Shown here one piece after another: positions 36,493 through 45,521 of a stretch of DNA of 64,000 bases. The first letter of the stretch is position 1. Every line of letters starts with the position of its first letter. Source of the stretch: an uncultured Ruminococcus sp. (GTDB taxonomy: Bacteria; Bacillota; Clostridia; Oscillospirales; Acutalibacteraceae); the NCBI GenBank assembly GCA_902778175.1, contig CACYWT010000025.1:33801-97800 (forward strand), written 5' to 3'. The position numbers were made by a program, and so were the translations under genes. The notes beneath the pieces were generated by a model. It saw only the letters and a list, made by a program, of their open reading frames with translations. It made no database searches and was not told the DNA's origin.

Positions 36493-36517
36493 TTTTTCCT
36501 CCGCAGGATATAAAAAA

Positions 36518-36763
36518 TTACTCTATAATGCCGTTTTTCTTGAACAGTGCCTTTACGGTATCGGTAGGCTGTGCGCCGTTAGCGATCCACTTTTTAGCCT
36601 TCTCAGCGTCTACCTTGAACTCTGAGGGCTCTGCAAGGGGATTGTATGTGCCGATCTCTTCAATGAAACGACCGTCGCGGGGATATCTTGAATCTGCCAC
36701 AACTACACGATAGAAGGGTGTTTTCTTTGCGCCCATACGGCGAAGTCTGATCTTTACTGCCAT
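36518..36763 (-). CDS. rpsP: 30S ribosomal protein S16
   Basis: An 81-residue small-subunit protein needed for 30S assembly. It begins with the family signature [24 protein letters not shown] and contains [15 protein letters not shown]. It has GGAGG before the ATG. It lies between ffh (91 bases upstream) and khpA, a conserved Firmicute order. Confidence 0.97.
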   Translation of the reverse strand: MAVKIRLRRMGAKKTPFYRVVVADSRYPRDGRFIEEIGTYNPLAEPSEFKVDAEKAKKWIANGAQPTDTVKALFKKNGIIE

Positions 36764-36853
36764 TTTTATTTACCTCCAAATTTTTTCGCAGCATTGCTGC
36801 CTTTTATATATTAACCAACTTGTCGTTGGAAAATAACTGATTTTCTTTGCTTA

Positions 36854-38224
36854 TTATTTTTTCGGGAATCCGCCCGGCATACCGCCGAAGGGCATTCCTC
36901 CGAGTCCCGGCAGACGCTTTCTCTTGCCGTTTTTGCCTCTGGTATTCATAGATTTCATGAATTTGCGCATCTGCTCGTACTGTTTCATAAGACGGTTGAC
37001 GTCCTCGACCTTTGTACCGCTGCCTGATGCGATCCTGCGCTTGCGCGACGGATTGATTATCGACGGATCCTCTCTCTCCTTTTTTGTCATGGAAGAGATC
37101 ATAGCCGCTATCCTGTCAAGCGCCCTGTCATCAAAATCCATATCCTTTAGCTGGTCGTTGATACCGGGAAGCTTTGAAAGAATATTCTTTACGCTGCCCA
37201 TGCGCTTTATCTGACCGAGCTGCTCATACAGATCATTCATATCGAATTTATTCTGCTGGAACTTCTTTGCCATTTCCTCGGCTTTTTTCTGGTCAAGACG
37301 GTTTTCGGCGTCCTCGATAAGAGTAAGCACGTCGCCCATGCCGAGAATACGCGACGCCATTCTGTCTGGGTGGAAAACCTCCAGATCGTCAAGCTTTTCA
37401 CCGATACCTGCAAATTTTATAGGCTTGCCCGTTACTGCCTTGACTGACAGAGCGGCGCCGCCTCTGGTATCGCCGTCGAGCTTTGTCAGGATAACGCCTG
37501 TGATATCGAGAAGCTCGTCGAACGACTTAGCCACGTTTACAGCGTCCTGACCTGTCATTGAGTCTACGACAAGAAGTATCTCATCGGGATTGACCTCAGC
37601 CTTGATATCCTTCAGCTCGTTCATGAGCTTTTCATCAATATGCAGACGTCCTGCGGTATCGAGGATCAGTATATCGTTTCCGTAATCCTTTGCCATGGAA
37701 ACTGCCTTTTTAGCTATCTCCACGGGATCGCCCTGACCCATCTCAAAAACCGGAACTCCTGCCTGTGCGCCGACGACCTTGAGCTGTTCTATAGCTGCCG
37801 GACGGTAAACGTCGCAGGCTGCGAGCAAAGGTCTGCGCCCCTGTTTCTTATACATTTTCGCAAGCTTTGCGCTGTGGGTAGTCTTACCTGAACCCTGCAG
37901 ACCGCACATCATAATGATCGTAGGCGGCTTTGAGGCAAAGCGGATCTTTGTTTCCTCAGAACCCATCAGAGCAGTAAGCTCCTCGTCAACGATCTTGATG
38001 ACCATCTGTCCGGGGGTAAGGCTTTCCATTACATCAGCGCCGACCGCACGTTCGGTGACCTTTGCGGTAAAGCTTTTTGCCACCTTATAGTTTACATCGG
38101 CTTCCAGAAGCGCCATACGCACTTCCTTCATGGCACTCTTTACGTCGTCCTCTGTCAGCTTGCCCTTGCTGCGGAGCTTTCTGAACGCAGCGCTGAGCTT
38201 TTCCGAAAGTCCTTCAAATGCCAA
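36854..38224 (-). CDS. ffh: Signal recognition particle protein Ffh
   Basis: The 456-residue GTPase of the signal recognition particle binds 4.5S/scRNA and hydrophobic signal sequences and targets ribosomes to FtsY. The NG domain shows the P-loop GLQGSGKTTHSAKLA, DTAGRLHIDEKLM and TKLDGDTRGGAAL. The C-terminal M domain is methionine-rich and ends MPFGGMPGGFPKK. The start is inferred as TTG 38224 giving MAFEGLSEKL, the family N-terminus, with AAGGAG eight bases upstream; the GTG at 38233 would add three residues and overlap that site. This operon must supply the export machinery for the secreted proteins seen in this window. Confidence 0.96.
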   Translation of the reverse strand: MAFEGLSEKLSAAFRKLRSKGKLTEDDVKSAMKEVRMALLEADVNYKVAKSFTAKVTERAVGADVMESLTPGQMVIKIVDEELTALMGSEETKIRFASKPPTIIMMCGLQGSGKTTHSAKLAKMYKKQGRRPLLAACDVYRPAAIEQLKVVGAQAGVPVFEMGQGDPVEIAKKAVSMAKDYGNDILILDTAGRLHIDEKLMNELKDIKAEVNPDEILLVVDSMTGQDAVNVAKSFDELLDITGVILTKLDGDTRGGAALSVKAVTGKPIKFAGIGEKLDDLEVFHPDRMASRILGMGDVLTLIEDAENRLDQKKAEEMAKKFQQNKFDMNDLYEQLGQIKRMGSVKNILSKLPGINDQLKDMDFDDRALDRIAAMISSMTKKEREDPSIINPSRKRRIASGSGTKVEDVNRLMKQYEQMRKFMKSMNTRGKNGKRKRLPGLGGMPFGGMPGGFPKK

Positions 38225-38239
38225 TTGCCTCACTCCTTA

Positions 38240-38611
38240 TCATTCGTTTAACTGATCGAGCCGCTCAAGCTGCCTGAGTATCACCTTTATACTTTCGTTT
38301 ATCTCATCGGAGCGGTAGACCTTTATATTTTTGTTATCAATAATATCCACAGCCTTCCTGATCTCGGCAAGACGAGCCTTTATTTCGGAAAACTTAGCCG
38401 CAAGACCGAGCTTATCCTCCATTTCAAGAAGAACAGCCTCAGCCCGCTTGATATTGTCACGCACTCCCTGACGGGATATTCCGAGGTTAGCGCCGATCTC
38501 CCCGAGGGACAGATCGTCATTATAATAGAAATCGAGCGATTCGCGCTGTTTTTCGGTAAGCAGATCACCGTAAAAATCAAGCAGCAGCGCTACTTTCATA
38601 TCCTTAGCCAT
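38240..38611 (-). CDS. ylxM: UPF0122 protein YlxM
   Basis: A 123-residue protein that stimulates the SRP GTPase in some Firmicutes. It resembles sigma region 4: the helix-turn-helix LSLGEIGANLGISRQGVRDNIKRAE follows LLDFYGDLLTEKQRESLDFYY. The N-terminus MAKDMKVALLLDFYGDLL is typical. It is the first gene of the ffh transcript and lies 15 bases before ffh. The near-consensus promoter is at 38670-38698. Confidence 0.92.
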   Translation of the reverse strand: MAKDMKVALLLDFYGDLLTEKQRESLDFYYNDDLSLGEIGANLGISRQGVRDNIKRAEAVLLEMEDKLGLAAKFSEIKARLAEIRKAVDIIDNKNIKVYRSDEINESIKVILRQLERLDQLNE

Positions 38612-38669
38612 ATGAGTGCCTCCTTTTCGGAGTATTCTGTAAAGCCATGTGCTTTACACTTACCCGTTT

Positions 38670-38698
38670 ATTATACTATATTCCTCGATTTTTGTCAA
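38670..38698 (-). promoter_or_regulatory. Promoter of ylxM-ffh-rpsP-khpA
   Basis: On the minus strand TTGACA (38698-38693), a 17-base spacer and TATAAT (38675-38670), perfect consensus hexamers. Confidence 0.93.
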
Positions 38699-38707
38699 TA
38701 GGGGAAA

Positions 38708-38745
38708 AAGAATTTTTCAGCCCCCCGAAAGGAAGGCTGAAAAAA
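38708..38745 (-). terminator. Terminator of the small membrane protein gene at 38758
   Basis: On the minus strand TTTTTTCAGCC pairs with GGCTGAAAAA around a CTTCC-rich loop, followed by TTCTTTTT. It ends just before the ylxM promoter. Confidence 0.75.
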
Positions 38746-38757
38746 GCATGATGTATA

Positions 38758-38994
38758 TTATATATTGCGGGTGAGGACTGTATCCTGTACTGTATTTGTT
38801 CCGGTAAGCGAATCAAGCTGTTTCTGAGCAGGCACCGTACTTACGATGATATACAGAAATATGATTATCGCAACTGCCGCGATCAATAATCTTCCCCTGC
38901 GCGGCGACAGCTTTTTCCTGTCACTATCCTTTTTTGTTATATAAGGATAACCTTCGTCACATAATTTTCTTACTTCTTTTTCATATGCTGTCAT
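38758..38994 (-). CDS. Small membrane protein of unknown function
   Basis: A 78-residue protein with a hydrophilic N-terminal half (MTAYEKEVRKLCDEGYPYIT), a very basic stretch (KKLSPRRGR), one membrane segment (LLIAAVAIIIFLYIIVSTV) and a short outer tail. The basic stretch before the segment predicts N-terminus in the cytoplasm. I chose ATG 38994 because AAGGCGGTG lies just upstream. A TTGACA about 50 bases upstream with TATAAT 15 bases on is its likely promoter. It resembles no family I know. Confidence 0.72.
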   Translation of the reverse strand: MTAYEKEVRKLCDEGYPYITKKDSDRKKLSPRRGRLLIAAVAIIIFLYIIVSTVPAQKQLDSLTGTNTVQDTVLTRNI

Positions 38995-39019
38995 AGCAAG
39001 CACCGCCTTTCTTTGGTTA

Positions 39020-39051
39020 TATATTATAACGGCGGCATTGTGTTGTCAAAC
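39020..39051 (-). promoter_or_regulatory. Likely promoter of the gene at 38758-38994
   Basis: On the minus strand TTGACA is followed by TATAAT after 15 bases, or TAATAT after 17, so the exact -10 is uncertain. Confidence 0.6.
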
Positions 39052-39136
39052 ATACCGGTACAATAAAATGTACATATAAACGCAAAAAGGCGTTCCTGAA
39101 CAGTCCATAATACAGCCCCCTTTTTGATTATTCCGG

Positions 39137-39922
39137 TCAGACGGGATCATATCCGCTGTGTTGCAGATTTGTAATATACAGATCCGTACCGCTTTGCTCA
39201 AAGCCGAGAGAACGATAGAAGTCTTTGTTTTCTCCCTCGGCGCGGACGATAAAAACTTCCCTGTCGCCCAGAAGGGTACAAAGCGCGTTTATGCACGCGG
39301 ATCCGCAGCCCCTTCTTCTGTATTCCTCAGCGGTACAGACAGAACCTATCACAGCCTGAGTTTCGCTCAGAGCCGCTGTCATTGCAAATGATACCGGCTG
39401 TTCTTCTTCATATAATGCGCAGCAGTGAGCCGTACCGTGACGCAGACGGTGGGACGCATCAAGAAGAAAATCCTCATACTGCGGGACTGTGAATGTTTCG
39501 CTGCGGCAGCTTTTCAGCAGATCGTAAGCATCTTTCAGCGAAACATCGGGATAATGCCTGCACCGTCCGTCGGCGGCGGTCATTGATCTTTTCCTTTTCA
39601 TGATAATTGCATGGCTGCTGTCGGGAAAAATACCGCCCTCGCTGATAACGGAAGACGCTCCTGCCGCAAGGATAAAATCCCTCAGCTCGGAAATATCGCT
39701 CTTTTCAGTTAATACAACTGTCATATCTCCGCCGTATTTCACCGCCGAAGAACAGACATCGCCGTTTCCGTCATACTGGAACCATGCTTCAAGAAGTCCC
39801 GGATAAGCCGCGTAACTGTCCGCAAGACAAATGCTGCGGCAGGCACAGACCCCGCCGCAGCTGCAAAGTTCCTTCAGTTTTTCGCAGGAAGTGATGTCGT
39901 TTATATCGGTATAGATTATCAT
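39137..39922 (-). CDS. GNAT-family acetyltransferase
   Basis: A 261-residue protein whose C-terminal 120 residues form a GNAT acetyl-CoA-binding domain: the strand ETQAVIGSVCTAEEYRRRGCGSACINALC contains the R-x-x-G-x-G/A loop for the CoA pyrophosphate, and KDFYRSLGFEQSG is the usual closing motif. The N-terminal half has a cysteine cluster (CSCGGVCACRSICL) and no assignable domain. The substrate is unknown. It is the last gene of a minus-strand run with two M42 peptidases and murD. Confidence 0.82.
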   Translation of the reverse strand: MIIYTDINDITSCEKLKELCSCGGVCACRSICLADSYAAYPGLLEAWFQYDGNGDVCSSAVKYGGDMTVVLTEKSDISELRDFILAAGASSVISEGGIFPDSSHAIIMKRKRSMTAADGRCRHYPDVSLKDAYDLLKSCRSETFTVPQYEDFLLDASHRLRHGTAHCCALYEEEQPVSFAMTAALSETQAVIGSVCTAEEYRRRGCGSACINALCTLLGDREVFIVRAEGENKDFYRSLGFEQSGTDLYITNLQHSGYDPV

Positions 39923-39923
39923 G

Positions 39924-40955
39924 TCAGCCCTTTCCTGCGGCTATGTTTTCCGCAAGGACTGCCGCAAGGTCAAGCACAGCCTGAGCGTCTGAGATCTTTA
40001 TCAGGCTTGCGTTTGCATGAAGATAACGGCACGGTACAGAAACAGCTATCGTGCGCACTCCGCCGCGCGATTTATGTATAGCCCCTGCGTCGTTTCCGCC
40101 TGCTATGACGGTTTTTGTCTGGACAGGGATATTATTTTTTGCAGCAAGCTCCATTGCAAGATCATAGTACCCCTTATCGTAGATCGTGGCGTTATCCATA
40201 AACGATACTACCGCTCCGCCGGATTCAAGACATACTCTCTTTTCGTTTTCATTTCCGGGGATATCCGCAGCCGTAGTTGCCTCGATAACTATAGCGCTGT
40301 CGGGCGCAATGCTGTATGCTGCGGCTGCCGATCCGCGCAGACCGACTTCCTCCTGAACGCAGAAGGCAAAGGTCATATCATACCGCAGATCTCTTTTCAT
40401 AAGCTCTGTCAGAACAAGACAGCCGAAACGGTCGTCTATCGCCTTGCTGATAATTCTTCCGCAGCTGTCGTCATATATGCTGTCGAATATGATGCTGTCG
40501 CCCGGACGGACATATTTCATTGCCTCGTCCCTGTCCTTTGCGCCTATATCTATGGTCAGCGCAGATACCGGAGGATTCTTGCCCTTTTCATCGCCTTTAA
40601 GAAGATGAACGGGCTTGCAGCATACCGCTCCGGGTATTTTTTTTCTGCCGACAAATACCTGACGCGCAAAGACGGCGCTGTCGTTTATTCCGCCGACGCA
40701 GGCAAATTTCAGAAGTCCGTCGGATTGTATATCCGTTACGATAAAGCCGACCTCGTCCATATGCGCGGAGATCATAAGCTTTCTTTCCGGTCGCTCCGTT
40801 CCCTTTTTGAAGGCGATGATATTGCCGAGGTTATCAATTTTTATATCATCTGCAAGAGGGGTTATCCGGCTGAGGATCATTTCACGGACTTCTCCCTCAT
40901 CTCCCGAAATCCCTCCGGCGGTACAAAGCTTTCTGAGCAAAGACATATCCATCAT
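39924..40955 (-). CDS. M42 family glutamyl-aminopeptidase-like metallopeptidase (1)
   Basis: A 343-residue dizinc aminopeptidase or endoglucanase-like M42 protein of the TET type, which trims N-terminal residues from short peptides inside the cell. Metal and catalytic residues appear in order: H in ISAHMDEVGF, D in KAIDDRFGC, E-E in CVQEEVGLRG, E in VIEATTA and H in CRYLHANAS. It overlaps the upstream M42 gene by four bases. The frame starts MMDMSLLRKL; the exact ATG is uncertain by a few codons. Confidence 0.93.
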   Translation of the reverse strand: MMDMSLLRKLCTAGGISGDEGEVREMILSRITPLADDIKIDNLGNIIAFKKGTERPERKLMISAHMDEVGFIVTDIQSDGLLKFACVGGINDSAVFARQVFVGRKKIPGAVCCKPVHLLKGDEKGKNPPVSALTIDIGAKDRDEAMKYVRPGDSIIFDSIYDDSCGRIISKAIDDRFGCLVLTELMKRDLRYDMTFAFCVQEEVGLRGSAAAAYSIAPDSAIVIEATTAADIPGNENEKRVCLESGGAVVSFMDNATIYDKGYYDLAMELAAKNNIPVQTKTVIAGGNDAGAIHKSRGGVRTIAVSVPCRYLHANASLIKISDAQAVLDLAAVLAENIAAGKG

Positions 40956-41971
40956 TTTCCCTCACCCCCGGTAATATACTCCGCAATAACCGCGGCTGTG
41001 TTTTCGATATCGTCAAGGCTGACGATCTCTGTACGGGTATGCATATTCTTTTCGGGAACGGATATCACGGCGCAGGGGATACCTCCTGCGGTGACGGCGA
41101 TCCTGTCTGCATTTGTTCCGGTACCGCCGCCGTCAACCTCGAAATCACAGCTTATACCGAGTCTTCCGGCAGCCGAGATCAGCCCGTCCGTTACTTTCCG
41201 CGACAGCACCGGCGCAATGCTTATGACAGGTCCTCTGCCAAGTTCGCCGCATTGTCCGGCAGGCACGCCCTCCTGCTTTGCAAAGCCTACGTCCACAACG
41301 ACAGCCTCGTCCGGTTCAAGCACAAAGGCTGCCGATGCCGCTCCGCTCTCGTTTGTTTCCTCCTGAGAAGAAAACACGAGCGACAGCTCAGTATCATGAA
41401 GCTTTCCCAGCATAAGCTGAGCTGCTCTGATTATTACAGCGCAGCCTGCGCGGTTGTCAAGAGCCGGTGCAGTGACCTTGTTTCCGAGAAGTTCACGAAA
41501 GATGCAGCAGACCGAAGCTGTATCTCCTTGCGAGAAAAGCTCCCTGACCTTTCCGGCAGGCAGACCGGTATCGATCCACAGATCGTGCTTTGTCATGCCC
41601 TCTTCCTTTTTTACAAGATGCGGCGGAAGGGTGCAGATGACGCCCTTTATCTCTTCTTTTCCCATAACGGAAACGACCGCTCCGGCAAGTGAGCGCATAT
41701 CCATTCCGCCGACGGGATAAACCTTGAGAAAGCCTTCCTCGTTTATATCGGTAACTATCAGACCGATCCTGTCCAGATGCGCATCAAGCATTATATGACG
41801 CTTTGAGTCCGTTCTGCCGATACGGGCGATCACTGTTCCGTTCGGGAGCTGTTTTATTTCATCGGCAAAGGCTCCGGTAAGTGAGCGTATGATACCGAGC
41901 ATTTCATTTTCCCTGCCCGAAACGCCCCTTTCAGAGCAAAGCCTTTTCAGTATTTCCTTGGTTTCCATCAT
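40952..41971 (-). CDS. M42 family metallopeptidase (2)
   Basis: A 339-residue paralogue of the next gene with the same catalytic layout: H in LDAHLDRIGL, D in ALDNRAGC, E-E in SSQEETNESG, D in VVVDVGFAKQEG and H in KNMHTRTE. The pair probably form tetrahedral (TET-type) oligomers, each with a different residue preference, or a mixed particle. It lies 14 bases downstream of murD and overlaps the following M42 gene. Confidence 0.92.
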   Translation of the reverse strand: MMETKEILKRLCSERGVSGRENEMLGIIRSLTGAFADEIKQLPNGTVIARIGRTDSKRHIMLDAHLDRIGLIVTDINEEGFLKVYPVGGMDMRSLAGAVVSVMGKEEIKGVICTLPPHLVKKEEGMTKHDLWIDTGLPAGKVRELFSQGDTASVCCIFRELLGNKVTAPALDNRAGCAVIIRAAQLMLGKLHDTELSLVFSSQEETNESGAASAAFVLEPDEAVVVDVGFAKQEGVPAGQCGELGRGPVISIAPVLSRKVTDGLISAAGRLGISCDFEVDGGGTGTNADRIAVTAGGIPCAVISVPEKNMHTRTEIVSLDDIENTAAVIAEYITGGEGK

Positions 41972-41985
41972 CTGATCTCCCTGTC

Positions 41986-43377
41986 TTACATTTCGTTTAC
42001 TATTTTCTTGAAATGCAGACCCTTTTCGGCAAAATTCTTATACATATCAAAGCTTGCGCTTGCAGGAGACATCGCTACTATATCGCCGGGAACTGCATTT
42101 TCCCTTGCGGCTGCAACAGCCTCCTCCATATTGCTGACGCGGATTATAACGGGATCGTTTTCACTGTAATCCGGAGCAGCCTTGGTCGCCGCCTCGATCT
42201 TATCAGCGGTCGCGCCGAAGAGGATAAGAGTCTTTACCGTTGACGGAACGACCTTTCCCATATCATCATATGGTATATGTTTGTCATAGCCGCCTGCTAT
42301 AAGAATGATCTTCTGCTCGAACAGTGAAAGCATACCCTTTACCGTTCTTGTGGGGCTTGTTCCGATAGCGTCATTATAGTAGCGAACGCCGTCAAGCTCT
42401 CTGACAAGCTCTGCGCGATGCTCGACGCCGCCGAAGGTCTGGGCAACGCCCTTGATGGTATCTGCATCTGCAAGACCCCATACAGCGCTTATTGCAGCGA
42501 GATAGTTTTCGATATTATGCAGACCGGGTATCTTTATATCGGAGGCGTTCATTATTTTGGTTTCATTCCCGTATTCGTTCATGATAATGCTGCCGTCCTC
42601 TGCCATATATGCGCCGTTTCCGACCTTTTGGCGGCGAGAGAAGTAAAACAGTCCGCCGCGGACGATATCGCTGAAAGAAGAAGAGATATCGTTATCGAGG
42701 TTAAGCACAGCCTTACCGAAAGCGTTCTGGTGAAGTACTATATTTTTCTTTGAGTCGATATATTCCTGCATATCCTTATGGATATCGAGGTGATTCGGCG
42801 CAAGGTTGGTAACGACTGCGATATCGGGGCTTTTGCGCATAGAGATAAGCTGGAAGCTTGAAAGCTCCACAACTGCTATATCGTCAGGAGAGATGCTTTC
42901 GATATCCGGCAAGAGCGGTCTGCCGATATTTCCGCCGAGGTGCACGGTATATCCCTTAGCCTTGAGTATTTCGGAGATAAGGGTAGTTGTAGTTGTTTTT
43001 CCGTCGCTGCCCGTGACAGCAATTATCTTACAGGGGCAAAGATCAAAAAAGACTTCCATTTCGCTTGTAACGACTGTTCCGTTTGCTCTTGCGCTGCAAA
43101 GTTCGGGCATAAAGAATTTCATTCCGGGAGTACGGAATATTATATCCGCGCCGAGATCGGCAAGATAATTTTCCCCGAGGCGGAGCTGTGCGCCGTACTG
43201 TTCGGCAAGAGCGGCATTTTCACCGAGAGCCTCGCGATCTCTTTTATCGCAGGCAAGGACCTCAGCGCCGTATTTTCCGAAAAGTTTTATAAGGGGCAGA
43301 TTACTTCCGCCGATACCGCAAAGTGCAATTTTCTTTCCTTTTAATCCATTCAAAAAAGATACTGTTCTCTGATCCAT
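41986..43377 (-). CDS. murD: UDP-N-acetylmuramoylalanine-D-glutamate ligase
   Basis: MurD adds D-glutamate to UDP-MurNAc-L-Ala in cytoplasmic peptidoglycan synthesis. The N-terminal domain starts with LKGKKIALCGIGGSNLPL, the ATP loop is VTGSDGKTTTTTLI, and downstream motifs include NLAPNHLDIHKDMQEY and YYNDAIGTSPT. About 463 residues from ATG 43377, which is preceded by GGGG; an upstream in-frame ATG at 43398 would add seven residues. It heads the transcript with the two M42 peptidases and the GNAT gene, and is away from any dcw cluster. Confidence 0.95.
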   Translation of the reverse strand: MDQRTVSFLNGLKGKKIALCGIGGSNLPLIKLFGKYGAEVLACDKRDREALGENAALAEQYGAQLRLGENYLADLGADIIFRTPGMKFFMPELCSARANGTVVTSEMEVFFDLCPCKIIAVTGSDGKTTTTTLISEILKAKGYTVHLGGNIGRPLLPDIESISPDDIAVVELSSFQLISMRKSPDIAVVTNLAPNHLDIHKDMQEYIDSKKNIVLHQNAFGKAVLNLDNDISSSFSDIVRGGLFYFSRRQKVGNGAYMAEDGSIIMNEYGNETKIMNASDIKIPGLHNIENYLAAISAVWGLADADTIKGVAQTFGGVEHRAELVRELDGVRYYNDAIGTSPTRTVKGMLSLFEQKIILIAGGYDKHIPYDDMGKVVPSTVKTLILFGATADKIEAATKAAPDYSENDPVIIRVSNMEEAVAAARENAVPGDIVAMSPASASFDMYKNFAEKGLHFKKIVNEM

Positions 43378-43415
43378 AAAAAAACCCCATTTCATCAATA
43401 ATGTCTGACTTTTCT

Positions 43416-43444
43416 ATTATATGACAAATTCCCTGAAATTTCAA
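43416..43444 (-). promoter_or_regulatory. Promoter of murD
   Basis: On the minus strand TTGAAA (43444-43439), a 17-base spacer and TATAAT (43421-43416). Confidence 0.82.
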
Positions 43445-43490
43445 CCCCACGCGCCGGGCGGAGTGCCTCCGCTCTCGATCGTAAATATGA

Positions 43491-43519
43491 TTGTATAAGG
43501 TGAAAAAATATGCTATTAT
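43491..43519 (+). promoter_or_regulatory. Promoter of the Ig-like surface protein gene
   Basis: TTGTAT (43491-43496), a 17-base spacer and TATTAT (43514-43519) with an extended TGC. Confidence 0.72.
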
Positions 43520-43572
43520 ATTATTCAGAAAAAACAGTCGTATAAATTCATGGATCTGAATGGGGCGATAAA

Positions 43573-44799
43573 GTGAAAAAAATATTGTCTGTATTATTTG
43601 TATGCATTATAACAGCGGCGGTCTTTGCCGTTTTGCCGGTCAGCGCTGAGGGACTTATGCCTTCTCTGAGCAGGGAGCTTGTCAATCTGTATCCGTCGCA
43701 GAGCTTCCGGCTGACGGTTACCGATACGACACACAGCTATACCCTTAAATGTGCAGATGAAAGTATTGCCGTTGTTGATGACGATAATATACTTCATGCT
43801 GTCAGCGTGGGTATAACCGAGGTGAAATGTGTTTTTTCGACAGGGGAAGAATCGGTATGTACCGTGAATGTCAAGGAGGGCAATTCTCCGGAACGCGTTA
43901 CCCTGAATCATTATTCTCTTATACTCGTGCAGGGTGAGAGCGATACGCTGAAAGCAAATGTCTATCCTGCCGCCGGAAATGTGTATAAAAGCTTTACAAG
44001 CTCTGACGGGGAGATCGTCCGTGTCGGTCAGGACGGGAAAATCGAGGCTGTCAGTCCCGGAGCCGCAGTCGTGACAGTCGAATCGGAAAGCTCGGCAGTC
44101 GCAGCTTCGTGTATTGTCAGGGTCATATCACCGACAGGCGGCGATCCGTTCGGCTCCGACCTCGGCGGAGTTGTATATAATGCTGCCGGAGAGCGTCTTT
44201 CGGGATCAAAGCTTTCGCTGAAAAGCAATATACATTCCGCGCAGGCTGCTGCGGATAATCAGGGACAGTTCCGTTTTGCCAATGTCAGTAACGGAAATTA
44301 TGTCCTCACCGTTTCTCCGGACGGACAGCAGAAAAATTCCGTTTCGGCAAATGTCAATATTGATTCCTCAGATATAAGACTGAGCTGTATCGTCACGGAC
44401 AGATCGCTTGTTATATTGTACGGCTCGTCACTTCCGTCCGGCATATCGGCAAGCGATATAGTGATATCCGTTCCTTCGATCACCCTCGGCAGCGGAGAAC
44501 AGTATGATCTGCCTTACAATGTATACCCTGCCGAAGCAAAGAATACTGCGCTGATCTTTTCGGTTTCAGATCCTTCCGTCATAGGCGTTGACGACAAGGG
44601 CAGGATCTCAGCGGCAGGGGAGGGAACAGCCTTCGTTTATGTTTCGACCGCGGACGGCAGGATAATGAAAAAATGTACTGTCCACGTCAAGGAAGGCGGT
44701 CTTGGCAGTTTCGGCTGGGCGATAATACTTATTCAGATACTTATAATTGTCCTTATCTTCGCTTTACATATTAAAAAGACAGAAAATAAAAAGGTGTGA
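43573..44799 (+). CDS. Membrane-anchored protein with bacterial Ig-like domains
   Basis: A 408-residue exported protein: signal peptide (MKKILSVLFVCIITAAVFAVLPVSAEG), two BIG2-type Ig-like domains (about 28-185, with VVDDDNILHAVSVGITEVKC and the later VGQDGKIEAVSPGAAVVTV), a carboxypeptidase-regulatory-like beta domain (about 193-270, SDLGGVVYNAAGERLSGSK), a third BIG2-type repeat (about 300-375), and a C-terminal membrane segment (FGWAIILIQILIIVLIFALHI) with a basic tail. It probably projects from the cell membrane as an adhesion or scaffold protein. GTG 43573 is the likely start. ispD begins six bases after it. Confidence 0.82.
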   Translation: MKKILSVLFVCIITAAVFAVLPVSAEGLMPSLSRELVNLYPSQSFRLTVTDTTHSYTLKCADESIAVVDDDNILHAVSVGITEVKCVFSTGEESVCTVNVKEGNSPERVTLNHYSLILVQGESDTLKANVYPAAGNVYKSFTSSDGEIVRVGQDGKIEAVSPGAAVVTVESESSAVAASCIVRVISPTGGDPFGSDLGGVVYNAAGERLSGSKLSLKSNIHSAQAAADNQGQFRFANVSNGNYVLTVSPDGQQKNSVSANVNIDSSDIRLSCIVTDRSLVILYGSSLPSGISASDIVISVPSITLGSGEQYDLPYNVYPAEAKNTALIFSVSDPSVIGVDDKGRISAAGEGTAFVYVSTADGRIMKKCTVHVKEGGLGSFGWAIILIQILIIVLIFALHIKKTENKKV

Positions 44800-44804
44800 T
44801 AGCA

Positions 44805-45521
44805 ATGGCGATAGCAGGAATAGTGGCAGGAGGAACAGGCAGCCGTATGGGAGGCACAGTTCCGAAACAGTTTATGGAGCTTTGCGGCAAACCGGTCATA
44901 GTGCGCACGATAGAAAGATTTGCCGTCAACAGAGGTATCGATGCGGTCGTGGTCGGGGTCAATCCCGACTGGTACGATCATATGCTGTCGCTTGTCGGAG
45001 AATACTTTCCGTCGGGAGTATATGTGACAAAGGGCGGCGCTGACCGCAGCGATACTATTGTAAATATAATCCGCTATGCGTCGGATGTTCTCGGCTTTGC
45101 CGATGATGAGATAATACTCACCCATGATGCAGTTCGTCCGTTTGTTACGGAAAAGATGATATCCGACAGTATAGAGGCGATGTCTTGCTGTGAAATATGT
45201 ACGGCTGCCGTCGGCGCAACCGATACCATGCTTATCTCGGCTGACGGTAAAACAGCCTCGGAATTTCCGGTGCGCAGCACAATGTACCGCGTACAGACGC
45301 CGCAGAGCTTCCGCATGGGGCAGTTTGTTACCATGCTCGGAGCTGTGCCGCAGGACAGGAGATCTGAGATAACAGATGCTTGCAGCGTCTACCATCGTCT
45401 GGGGATAAAAGTACACATTATACAAGGCAGCGAAACAAATATCAAGCTCACATATCCGGCGGATTTTGAGGCGGCAAAGGCTTTTGTACGCGCACAGGAA
45501 GATGAGCTGTCCGGTGAATAG
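44805..45521 (+). CDS. ispD: 2-C-methyl-D-erythritol 4-phosphate cytidylyltransferase
   Basis: A 238-residue MEP-pathway enzyme that makes CDP-methylerythritol for isoprenoid synthesis. The nucleotide-binding start AGIVAGGTGSRMGGTVPKQF, the conserved ILTHDAVRPFV, the YRVQTPQSF segment and the terminal GSETNIKLTYPADFEAA are all IspD signatures. I chose ATG 44805, with AAGGTG eight bases upstream, over an in-frame GTG at 44796 inside that site. TarI-type CTP transferases are related, but the motifs fit IspD better. Confidence 0.87.
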   Translation: MAIAGIVAGGTGSRMGGTVPKQFMELCGKPVIVRTIERFAVNRGIDAVVVGVNPDWYDHMLSLVGEYFPSGVYVTKGGADRSDTIVNIIRYASDVLGFADDEIILTHDAVRPFVTEKMISDSIEAMSCCEICTAAVGATDTMLISADGKTASEFPVRSTMYRVQTPQSFRMGQFVTMLGAVPQDRRSEITDACSVYHRLGIKVHIIQGSETNIKLTYPADFEAAKAFVRAQEDELSGE

